The notes under the pieces: generated by a model
What the model saw: the letters and a program-made list of their open reading frames with translations, nothing else
Told to the model about the DNA's origin: nothing
Databases searched by the model: none
Program-made: the position numbers and the translations under genes
Part shown: positions 11,401 to 23,400 of the stretch, one piece after another
Layout of the letters: the number at the start of each line of letters is the position of its first letter
Numbering within the stretch: the first letter of the stretch is position 1
Assembly (NCBI GenBank): GCA_024362935.1
Contig: JANCRA010000007.1
Location: 23,337,003 to 23,401,002, forward strand
Source: Setophaga petechia
Lineage: Eukaryota; Chordata; Aves; Passeriformes; Parulidae
DNA length: 64,000 nt
Direction: 5' to 3'

Positions 11401-14400
11401 TGGCAGCCCCACCTGCAGCTGTGGCAGCTGGCCTTGCTCCTGGGGTGAACTGAGAGGGCTGGGAGGCAGCAGTGGCATGGGGGTAGCCCTGCTCCCTGCT
11501 TACCACACCAATGCTGGAGTTAGGACTGGTCTTGCATCATGGGCCCTATGGGAATTGTCTGCCTGGAGATGGGCAGCGCCAGTGGCATCCCTGGGGAAAG
11601 CGATGGGGAAGACCCCAAGGGGTGCTGAGCCCTGGTGATAGGCAGTGACCACAGGTACCTGGATCCCCAGAGATCCCTGTGTTTGTGATCAAATAGCCAG
11701 ACAGGGGCTGGAATGCTGTTATAAAAGAGCTACATTTAGCCCTGTTGGCTGTGTGTGGATGTGTGCGCGAGGCACAGATGCACAGGTTTACCCTCTGTTT
11801 CCAGCTTCTGTGTGACCTTGGCTGGGTCCCTAGCCCCTGCTTCTCCTCCTCTCCTGCCATTGCTGCACCATTTGGGGGTCTGGCAGTGTCTTGGGAGTCC
11901 TACATCACAGCCTCTGCTCCCAGCCTGTTCTCCCTGACCTGCTCCCCATCTTCCCTTGGTGTTCTCAGCAAAACAGGTGGACCCATCTGCCTGCTCAGAA
12001 ATGGGGCACATGGAATTGTTGCCCCAGACACTCTTCAGGAGGGAGATGCTGAGGTGTTTAGCCAAGTTGGTCCCCATGGGGCAGACACATGTCTGGGGCA
12101 CAGAGGACAAATCTGAGTCATCCCCATCCTGGATGTTTTGCCAGTGCCCAGCGTCCTGCCCCTCCCCGTGTCCCCCCCTGGGAACTGAGTGCCTTTTAAT
12201 AACTGTGGCCCGTTTCCTTAGCAACTGCATTAAGCAAATCGATGGAGGTGGTGTCATTGGAATGGGAGGGCATGCCTTCTTTCCCCCTCCGACCCCCCCA
12301 TCCCTGCCACCCCCCACGCCTCCCTCCCCTTGGCCTCTCTCCACTCTTACTCACAGGCACGGCCCTGCTCTGCCTGGGCTCTCGGCCGTGGCTCCCAGAG
12401 CCTCCTGCCACAGCCCTGTGCTGACCCCTCGCTCGCCCATGGCCGATGGCAGCTGTCCCTGAGTAGGGGGTGACAGCCAAACCCCTGCCAGGGACGCAGG
12501 CCCTGGTCCCTGGGGATGCGAGGTGCTGGGGTGAGGGGGCTCCAGGACTGTGGTAGGGAGGGGTGGAGGGGTGGGGGGCCATGAGACACCCCCACCATGA
12601 ACCTGGAAGGCCTTGAGATGATTGCAGTGCTGGTGGTCTTGGTCCTCTTCGTCAAGGTGCTGGAGCAATTTGGCCTCTTCGAGCCTGTGTCCTTGGAAGG
12701 TAACGGGTGTGGGCGGTGCTGTCACCTCCGGGACATGAGGGGCAGGTGGTGGGTGTCCAGAGCTGCCCCCAAGGATGCTCCAAGGCTGCTGCATCCATCA
12801 GAGAGTCCTGGTGTCTGTTGGCTGCTAGTAGGGGTGTAGAATGCGAGGAGCAGAGTATCCTGCCTGTCCCAGTGGCTGGGGATGTAGGGAGGGGACCGGG
12901 CTGGCAAGGTGTCTGCTGTATGGTGGTGACTTTGGTGTGTGCTGGGATGCTGGGGGCTGGGGCTGTGTGTGACTGTATGTGGGCACCAGGGTGTTTTCCA
13001 GCACCTCCACAAGGAGCAAGGTGTTACCATAGTCCATGGTCACCTCACCCTGCATGTGAGGTATTGGACTCAGCACCAGTCTGCACAGCAGCCAGGCTCA
13101 GGCAGGATGGGTGCATGCCGGGCCCCCTGCTCCTGGCTCTCCCCAAGGCTCTCTGTGGCCCTTGGGCAGGGTGGGGGACACAGAGGAAGCTGTCCAGCTG
13201 TGGATGGGCTGTGTGAGGTGCTGAGTGCTGTGCACGGGACACACGTGGCGGAGTCTGGATCTGCCCCGGAGATTTTGCTTTGTTCATGGGGGAGTGAGGT
13301 TGAGACTTGCTTGGCTGGGTGCTCCCTGGACCCCCGGAGTTATGGTTGTGTGAAGGGTCCCCCAGCCCTGCCCAGCCCCTGCCCATGCCTGCACACACCT
13401 CTCTGAAGGATGCTGCAGCCTGCCTGGCCCCTGGCATCGGGGCATGCTCAGGGTGAGGAGGAGACACAGTTTTCCTGGTCCACTGGTGTCCTGAGGTATC
13501 TGCTGTGCTTCTCCAGCACTGGGTGCCACACGGGCTAGGCATAGTGGTGAATGCTTGCCTCCACAAGCAGTGAAGCAGGCAGCACCCAAGGCTGCACCTA
13601 CAGGTTGGCTGTGCCCGGGGATAGGGAGGGAGGGAGGGGACAAATCTCTCCCTCTGATTCCGTGAACCTGATCGCAGGACAGGAAAGGTGGGTGGAAGTT
13701 TTCATTGCTGTTAAACTGCTTGCTAAGTCCCTGTGTTCCAGCAGCAGCACTCCGAGGTGGATCATACCAGGAGGGAAACTGAGGCAGGAGCTGACGTGTC
13801 AGACACCCTGCCTTGTGAGTGCCAGGGGAGGGCGTGCTGACTGTGCCCAGGGTGGATTCCCCCTCCCCAGCTGCTGGTGATTTGGGGGTGCCTCCCTCAG
13901 GCCCTGCTTTCCCCTTCCCAGTGCTTTTGCTTCCCTGTGTAGCTGCTCGAAGCTTTGGATCAAAATCGGTGGTACTGATTGCAGCTGTTCTGCAGCTCCC
14001 AGGTGTGGTGGAAAGAGTGCAGACAGAGAGCCCCCAGCCCCTGCAGCCCCCGGCCCCTGCAGCAACCCTGCAGAGCGGCTCAGGACAGGGCAGGGGCCAC
14101 TCCTTGCCTTGTGCTGTCCCTCTGTTTCCTGGGGCACACTCCTTGTCCATCTGCAACTGACTTTTCCCTAGCATGGGCCAGAGCAGGATGCTGGAGATGG
14201 GGTGTCCTGTGTCCAGCCTTGTCCTGGTCATCTGTCACCCCTCCAGAAGGAACAGAGCCATGCCTGTCCTACTCCACCCACATTCCCATGCTCAGAAGCT
14301 GCAGTTCCCTCTGGTTTGGCTGGAGATGTGCCCCAGCTGTGAGGGTGGGAATGGGATCCAGGTGCCCTGGATTGCCAGAAATTGCTCCCATTGCCTGAAG

Positions 14401-17400
14401 GTGCCCAGAGGAGAAGGAAATGTTGCTTAAGGGGCAGAAATTGGCAGAGGTTGAGCTGAGCCCTGGGCACTGTACAAGGAGTCCTGTGTGTGAACGGCAG
14501 TGGTTTGAGATGGAGGTGAGGTGCTTTTGCATAAGTTGCTGCCCCTTTTGACTTTAGAGGCAGCAGGTAGGATTTTGCTCTCCAGGGAAGGTCCCAGGCA
14601 GTGTCTGGGGCTGGTGAATACTGTGTCCCCTCCAGGGGTTGTTTACAAGCCATGACTGGGTCAACAGTGACAGCCCAGAGACCGCAAAGAGCCTGAAACC
14701 AAACACTAATGGCTTGGGTCTGCTAATGGACACGGGGCTCTGCCCCCTGCTCCGGAGCCATCGATGCTGCCTGCGGTGCTTCCCTGCTCCAGCTGCTGGC
14801 CCAGGCCCTCCCTGCCCCATCCCTGCTGCTCTCCTGCCTGCCGCTCTTTCTCTGCCCAGGTTGTGCTGTGCCACCACAGTGATGGGCTGGGAATGGAGCA
14901 GCTCCAGAGGGGACCAAGCCAACCCCTCTAAGTCTGGGGGAAGGGTTCGGTGGGAGCATCTTGCAATGAGATCCTGGGGGATCTCTGGGCTTGCTGCGTT
15001 CCCAAACTCAGCTGGATGAGGCCCCAAGGACCCCATCCTTCATTTGGAGCTGGCACTTCCCTGAAAAAGGGCTTGGACAGAAGTGCTAACTGTCTGCAAC
15101 CCCTTGTCCTGTCTGCTTGGCACTGTACCCCCTGGGACCTTGCCACATCCTTGGTGGCATGGGCACAGCCACTGCCTGGCAGCAGCAGTGGAGCATCCCC
15201 GTGATTGCACTGTGCTCCAGGATCTTCAAGGTGATCAATGCTGGAGCTGACGTTGTTTACCAGCTGGATAATCAATGATGGATTATGTCATCCCACCTCT
15301 GCCCTGTGCCATCATGGCTGTCCCCAGCCCCAAAGATCTCCTGGCAGACCCACACAGGAGGCTCTCAGACCTCTGCTGAGATCTCGCTTTGGCCAAGCAC
15401 TCAGGATGGAGCAGGTGGAGAGAAACGCTATCAATTTTGCCTCTTGAAGTGCAGCATCAATAATTCAGCTCAGAGCAATCGGTCCCGGCTGGGAGGAGGG
15501 GTGGCGGGAGGGAGAAGGCGGGAGCGCCACCCGCGTAGCCCAGCCACAGATTAATATTGAATGAAGTGGCAGATTGCTGTCGGCAGGATAATTGGTGCCT
15601 GCCCAGGGCTGTTCCTGCCTTGGCTGTTCAGAGTACGTGCTGGGGGACGGGCAGGACTGGGGGTGTCTTGGGGAGGCCCCAGCATAGGGTGTGCTGGCCT
15701 CTGCCTTCCCTGGGGGCTGCTGCCGCTGTAGAGCTCAGGGCAGGGAGAGAGAAGCAGGGCTGAGAGGGTGTCAAACCCTTCCAGAATGTGGGAGAAACAG
15801 GAGGGAGCAGCAGCATGCTTGGTGCCATCAGCACCCCGAAAGGTGCCAGGCAGAGGGTGGTGGCAGTAAGCAGAACGGACCCCTCCTCATGGCTGGCTCA
15901 GGATGAGGGTCCCTCTGGAGAGGGGAGAAAGGAAGCATCCCCAAGGTGCTGGTGTGAGCAAAGTCCTGTGCCAAGCCCTGGTTCCTCCTGCTTTCCAGGA
16001 ACCTCTTTGGCAGGAGTGCTTTGTCTTGCTGCAGGAGGGACTGGCCCTTTGGGGTGTGATGCTTTGGTCCCTGGGCTCAGGGTGTCATCCAGCCTGGTGG
16101 GTCTGACAGACCCAGAGGTCAGCGTGAGCTTGCTGCAGGGCAGTAGATCTTGGAGCATCGAAATCTAGCCTAGGATAGCTGCAGGCACTCCAGGTTGAAG
16201 TTTGGGGTTCCCTGGGCTGGGCTGCACCAGACATTCCCCCTTCTGCACTGGATTTAACCCTTGCTTTTCCCTGGGCTAGCAGGTTTGTCAGCTGGCTCTA
16301 GGGCTGGGCAGGCTTGGCTCTCCCAGCAGCCCTGAGCTCCCCAAGGTCCACAGTACCTGTAGGGCACCCTGTGCCTCTGCTGCTGCGTGGTGACATGTCC
16401 TGCTCAGCCCAGCCAGACCTAATTAGCTTGTTGAATCTCTTCCCCCTCCGGCCTTGTGTTAATCACTTTTCACATTGCTTCCTTCCCAATTCCCTCTGGC
16501 CTGATTTGCTCTTACTGTTGCTGATGTGCCTGGAGAGGGGAGCAAGGAGATCCAGCTGGACATGGGAAAGGGCTCCCACTCTGTCCCAGGGTGGGCTCTG
16601 AGCCAGCAGATGGAGGGGCCAGGGATCACTTGGCCACAGGGAGGTGAGAAAACCACAGTCTGGAGAAAAAGCAAGAAATGTAGAGAGCAAAGGAGCCTAT
16701 TAGAATAGACTGCCCTTTTTTATAGTCCTGCTCTGTTGGTGGAGGGTGAAACCTTCATGTCCAGAGAGGCTGTGACTCTCTAGCACAAGGTTGTGTTGGG
16801 CTCCAGGGTGCTGTGGGAGCTCGTTGGGATGTCCTTCACCTCTCCCCTGTGAGGGGCAGGATTAGACCCCAGGACTGGGCACAGGTGGGAAGAGAAGTGC
16901 CCTGGACTGGGCTCTAGGGAGTATGGAGTCCCTGGCGTGCTGATATTGGGATGTCAGATGTGCCATCCATGCTTGGCTACAGCATCCCCTGCCAGGGATA
17001 GAGGAGAACGTCTCATTCCCCCATGGGTGCTTGACCTGGGGCCAGAGGTGGCCTCATCAGAAGCAGCTGTTAGGTGAGAGATGCATAGACAGCTGAAAGC
17101 CACTTTCTAATAACGACTGCTGCCAGGCTGGAGTCTCTCCTGCTGCCCTCAAAGCAGGATGCGGGGTGGGCTATGGGGAGCACGCACCCTGGCTGTCCCT
17201 GACATGCTGCCCTCCCTCCAGGCAGCGCCCTGTGGGGCACATTTTCACCCTATGGAGCACATTTCCCTCCAGCAGTAAGCAATGTACCCAGGGCTGGCAG
17301 CCCCAGCTGTGGCTGTGACTGACTTGCTGGTGCAGAGATGCAGAAGAAGAGGGAGGAGATGAGGGTTGCAGATGTCTGTGGAAGTGATCAGTGGACAAGG

Positions 17401-20400
17401 CTGAGCTCCAAGGCAGGGAACTTGCCATGCAAGGTGTGGACACTGTTGGGGGCAAGGTTTGGTGGTTTGTGATGGGGCAGAGGGGATTTCCTAGGCAGAG
17501 CTGCTCCCCGGGCTGGTGACAGCAGTATCCCAGTAGTGTGCGATGAACTCGTGGGTGCCTGCAGACTGCTCAGCTCCAGTGCCACCACGAGCTGCTGTTG
17601 GGGTGGAAGTCAGTGTGGCTGAGCCTACTCCACCTCGATGCACCCACTGGTGCCCACTGCGCACCCCTTTGCAGGTTCCTGTGCCAGGCTGTGTAGTGCA
17701 GGGGTACCCTGCAGGAGAGCTGACCCCCAAGTCCCTTGGGCTCTCCCTCTCTGCAGCCTGGGTGCCCCGGGGGACCCCAGAGGGTGCCAGGGCAGGAAGA
17801 GGGAGGGCCAAGGCAGGTCTCTCCTCCTCTGCCCTCCCCTCTCCTGCGTTGCTGGGTCTGTTGCTGCCAGAGCAGCTGCGGCTGGGGCCGTGTGTCTGGG
17901 GATGGCGCTTGCTGAGGCACCCTGGGACCTGCAGGGGCTGCAAACCGTGGGCATCATCCTGCTGCTCTGCTCCAGCCTCAAGATACTCCATGCTCTGGGC
18001 ATCATCGACCTGACCAGGGGAGGTGGGATGGGGACAGGGATGGGGATGGGGTTGCAAGGAGATGGGGATGTGGTGGTGGAGGTGCTCCTCATATCCCAAG
18101 GGTGCTTAGGGGAGTTTCTGAAGGATTAGTGTGGTTTAGGGCTTTTTTTTTTTGGGGGGGGGGGAGGGGGCAGGGAGGCACTGGAGTGTCTGGCAGCATT
18201 AGGGTGTAAAGAACTGGGGAAGTGAGGATATTGGGTGGGAATATTTGTGGACATTGGAATGTGTGGTGTTGGGTGATGCTAGAAATTTAAGGTGTCTGGG
18301 AGCTTTAGGGTGGGGGATATCTGTGTCTGAGGCACTGGGATGCAGTGATGTGGGGTGCTGGGGGATGGAGACTGACTGGGCTATTGGTGTCTCAGGACAA
18401 TGGGATGCAGAGGGCTGGGCTTTGTCAGTTGATGGGGAAAAGCACTTCAGGTAACTAAGGCTGAAGAGATAATTGTGAAGTGGGAGAAAAGAGCCATGAA
18501 TGTGGGGTGCAGCACCATGCAGGGCAAAGCTTTCTCACTGCTGCAGGAATTGGTGGCTGTGGGGAGAACATTTGAAAAGAGCTGAGAGCCCCTTTGCCCT
18601 CCCTGACGGGCTGTGCCAGGGTTGGGGAAGGATGAGGATGCTCTGGGTGTTGGCCTTCCTGGATTGGCAGGTGGGTACTGAGGACAGGGCTGGATGTGGC
18701 CAAAGAAGAGGACTCAAAATATGTCACAGCAATGGCTATTTGCAGAGGGAAAGGGTTGTGCCTGGTGAGGGTGGGAGTGCAGGAGCTGCATGGTGCTGAT
18801 GCCTTGTTTCCTCTGGCTTGACGGTGCCACAGACAGTCCCAGCTCAGACAAGGGCTGCCAATAGAGTTTGCATGAATGTGGCTTTTTTGCCTCCATCCCC
18901 TCTGCCTCCTTGCTGGCACTGGGGATGCTGTGAAATGAAGGGAGTGCAGATCACATCCCATTGGGTAGCCAGATTTCGGAATGGGAGCTGTGTGACCAGG
19001 AGTGATCAGAGGAGCAACTAGTAGTAGAGCAGAGAGAGGGGAGAAGAGGAGGGTGCTGTGCTCAGGACATGCTTTCAACCTCCCTCTGATGGAGGATGTC
19101 CCTGAGCTGCCTGGGATCTGGCTGGGGTGTGGCTGGAGCACATCCACTTTTTGTCCCTGTGCCTTACTGTGGAGGGTATGGATGACATCTGGGTAATGGA
19201 TATGCAGAATCCTAGCTCTCTTGTGGAACTCACTGCTTGCAGCCAAGAGGAGGTGCTGCTCCACTGGGGCATTGTTTTGGGTAGCTCCTCTGGCACCTTG
19301 AATGTGCTGGTTCCTGCTGCCAGAGGAGGTGCTGATGGGGGCAGGATGTGTCCCTCTGTGTGAGTTTTCAGCAGGGTGATGCATATGGCTGTCCCAGTCC
19401 TGCAGCTTTGTCTGCTCCATTTGGGGAGCCCCTGAGCTCCACTGTCTCTTGGGATGTGTGTCCTGTCCCATTCCCTGCTCACAACATTTTGTGCATCGTG
19501 TGGTCCGAAGAAATTATTATTCTGTAGCATCCCCTTTGGGCAGAGCCAGGCTGTCTGGGAGCACTGTCACAGGCTGGGGACAGCAGTGCTGCCAGCCCCA
19601 CTTGACTCTGTGGCCTGTTCTGCTCAGCACAAGGGTTGTGCAGCTGCTTCTCTCCCTGGCACCAGGGAATATCCTGGTCCTGAGCCTTTGCTGTCCCACA
19701 AACTGCAGCTTGCTTGGCAGCTTTGCTGCTCCCAGCTCTGTCCCACCCCCATGACAGGGACTCTTTGGCCCTGGGAGATGCCAGCTGTGATTTCATTCCT
19801 CTGATGGATGACTGTCTGGCACCTTTGCTACACTTGGCTCTGTATTGCTGACTGATGAGGGTCATTTGCAGAGCTGCTGTTGGTGGGACACATCCTCACC
19901 TCCCCAGGGGAGACTCACTGTTCCTCGGGCTGAGCTCATTGCAGCCCCCAGAGAGCAGTGGCTGATGGCACCGCCCGAGGCTGGGCACTTCCCTGAGTGG
20001 CTGAGCCCTGCACAGGGGTGGATGTCAGCCACAGGTTTTAGGGGCAGCTGGGTTCAGATCAGCCTGGGATACCAGCTCCTCCTGCCTTGCCACTGCCCCA
20101 GTGTTGCCCACGGGGCCGAGCAGGGGCTGTGATGCTGCATGGCTGGTGGGCTGCTGGTGCTCTGCTTCCCTCCTGGAACGGTGCTGGGGACACTGGGGGG
20201 GTCTTGTTGTGGGATGCACATTTTCCACCCATCATGATCATGCATTTGTTGACAGGTTACTGAGAGTGATGGGGAAGTTTTGGCACTACCTGTTGGTTTG
20301 TTATTGAGGATGTATTCTAGCAGGAGGGTGCTATGGGAGGGGTGGGTTGGTTTCCCCATCCAGCTGTCACTGGAAGGGCACTGTGGCTGTGGCTCTCTGG

Positions 20401-23400
20401 AAGGGCAGGGACATTGTCATGCACCTGACTAAACTCTGTCTCCTGCTTTTCCTCTTGGGTCCTCTGTGGGAAGGGAGTGTCAGCCCGCACTGGGTAACCC
20501 TCAGCATGGTGGCATAGGCTGGATCCAGCCTCCAAGGACACATCAGCTGCTAGTGGCTCCATACAAAGTGGTCTGTGGCCATCCTGATGGCAGTCATTGC
20601 TGGGGGCAGGGATCTACCCACTGTAGGTCCCTTTGGAGCCAGCCTTCGGGATTCATTTCAACAGCGTGTGGAGGTGGGGATGGGAAATCCCTTCCCCTTC
20701 TGGTGCTACTCAAGGATGGAGTGTCAGCTTGTGTGTGTTTGTGTGTTTTGAAGTCGCCGAGCTGCAGAGCGATGCATGGGAAGCGACAAGCCACTTAACG
20801 CGGCAGCCCTCCCGCCGCAGACAGCACTGCCAGCCCTTCCTGCTCTGTGCCGGCCGCTGGATGGCCCTTGCAGGAGGGTGGAGAAGGAGCTGTCGCTGGC
20901 AGGGACAGGGCTTCGTGCTGCAATGTCCCTTGTATCCAGAGTGGCAGCACATGGCTGGGCTCTGCTCCTCATCTTTGGGCAGAGCTGTTTCCCAGCAAGG
21001 AGCAGCTCCCAGACTTGCTTGTGGTTTGGATGCTGGGGAGAGAAGGAGGGTGGTGTGTCCTACTCAGCAGAGCCCTTGCGTTCACTAAAGCCAGGACAGC
21101 AAAACCCCAGTCCTGGTCACCCCTCTCCTGTTGTTAAGCTGCATGTGCTGAATGTGCTCCCCCCCTGCCCTGGGGACCCTGGAATCGGGCCCCCTTTGGT
21201 TTCCTCCTTGAGAAAACGCCCATGTTCTTTATTTTTTTTCTTTTTCCTTCTTTATAACAAACTAAAGTGTAACTTGCACCCGACCTGACCTACTGCACGT
21301 GCCTATACCTGCTGCCCCTGTGAGTCCAACCACAGTTTACTCTCTGTTGCATCTCTCTCGCTGTGTGGTTTCCCTCCTGCCCTGCTCCCTCCTGGGTGCA
21401 TCACCCTGGCGTTGGGTGTTGCTCTGCCCACCCTGTCCCTTCCCTCTCAGCAAAGGGGATACTTCTGCCTGTCAGGTCTGTTCCCACAGCTCAGCTCTGC
21501 TGGAGGGACCTGGCCCCAGAGCATCCTTAAAAGGCTGAAAGGTGCAATTTCCCTTTCCCTCTGCAAAGTAAGGCCCTGGAAGGGTAGCTGGGACAAAATC
21601 ATGGTTTATGTACAACTGATGCCCACTTCTAGGAAAGAAAAGTCCTCTTTCCTCACCTGCCTGCAAACCCTGGAGCAGACAGGAGCCAGGTTGTGCTGTT
21701 CTATCAGTGCCAAGATCCTGGTCCTCACCCTTGCTCCTGTCACCCCCTGACAAATGCCAGGGGATGTGTTGGTTCATCCCTATAGGTTTGCAGCTCACTG
21801 TCACCCTGGTGGGGATGCCACATCCCTGGGAAAAATTTGCCCTCTTTGAGTGGCTTTTTGTGATGTCCTGCTGGATCCATGACCTCCTGGAGCTATTCTC
21901 CATCCCCTAGAATGGTGGAGCTGCCTTGGTCTGAGCTCAGAGGGTGCCAGGTTCTGCTTGTGGGCACTTTGGGACCAACCTGCCTAGAAGTGGCTGCTGG
22001 ATGAACACCCATGTCTCTATCTTGGAGCTGGGTACAATGCAGCACCATTTTCCTGGCATCTGGAGCTCAGCTTAGTCTCACAAGGCTGAGAAGGAGCTTT
22101 TCTGGCAGCATTTGCTAGACCCCTAGAGAAACAGCCCCAAAACCAGGGCTCAGGATGTGTAGGCATTGTGACCTGCTGCTTGCAGATGTTCAGGATGCTT
22201 GGAGAAAACACAGTGACAAACCAGAGCCCCAAAGGGACTTTGCACCTTTTGTCCCATTTGTCCCCATGCTGGTGTCTGCCTTCCCTCAGAGGCTGGAGCC
22301 CAGCATGGCCTTCATCCTCTCCTCCTCCTCCTTTCCCCACCTGCAGCATTAGTCCTGCGCTGAGTTTGCTGGCTTGAGGCGCTGTGGGAAGGGAGGGAGG
22401 GGGTCTGCAGCCATGGGGCAACACCAGCTGGGAGAGATGGGGCTGAGTGAACCCACTGGGGTCCAAATGGGGGTGCAGGGGTGGCAGTGGGGTCAGTACA
22501 GTGAGGGGACCTACTGTTAATGCAGGGTGACTTGGGTGCAGTGGCCATGGGCCAGGCTGGCGTGGGGAGTCCCTCACCCCGCCCTGTAGCCTGGCCAGGG
22601 CAGAGCCCCGTTCCCTTTCTGGCTGTCTCAAACCAGCTCCCTGGGCTCAGATCCCAGTGTTGCACTGGGGTGGGGGTGCATGCTGCAGTCTGGGCTGCAT
22701 GGGGGTCTGGTGCATGCTTTGCCTTCTGCCCTTGGGTGCCAGCAGGATCAAACCCAGCCCGAGCTTAGCGAGGATGCAATGCCCTGGTTCCTCCACAGGC
22801 TGTTTCTTGAGCTTCATTCTACCTTGCCTCCCTGCAGAGCCTCTCGAGAGGGTCTCCAGGGTACAGGTAATTGTCCTCAAGGCTAAAGGACAGAGTCTGG
22901 TCCTGCCATTTCCTGACTTTCTGGGCTCCTGGAAGTCTCTAGGGCACCCTGGTATGATGGGGTGTACGAAAGTGCTGGGTGTGGGTAGCCTAGCAGGGTT
23001 ATTCTCATCCTTCCCAAGGATGGATACTACAGTGCTGGGTTTGTCCTGGGATTGAGCAGGAAGGTTGACCAGAGCCTGGGCTGGGTTTTGCCTTCCTGCT
23101 CCTCCAGCCTCACGCTGCATGTGCTGCCTCTGCTCAGATCACCCCGCGCCGGGTGCCCAACCCTGCTGCCCGTCGGGACCGGGGGCTGATGCTGTGTTAA
23201 TTCTTCTGCTTGGTGACTCCTTCTTTCTTCCAGGCAACCCGCCAGTCCAAACTAAAAAAGCGCTGAAGCAGCGATTCCTCAAACTGCTGCCCTGCTGCCG
23301 GCCCAAATCCATCCCCTCGCTCAGTGAAAGCAAGTGCTTCTTCTTGCCTTTGTGTGTGTGTGTCCCCGGCGGTGCTGCTGCCTGCTCTCCGCCCTGGCCC

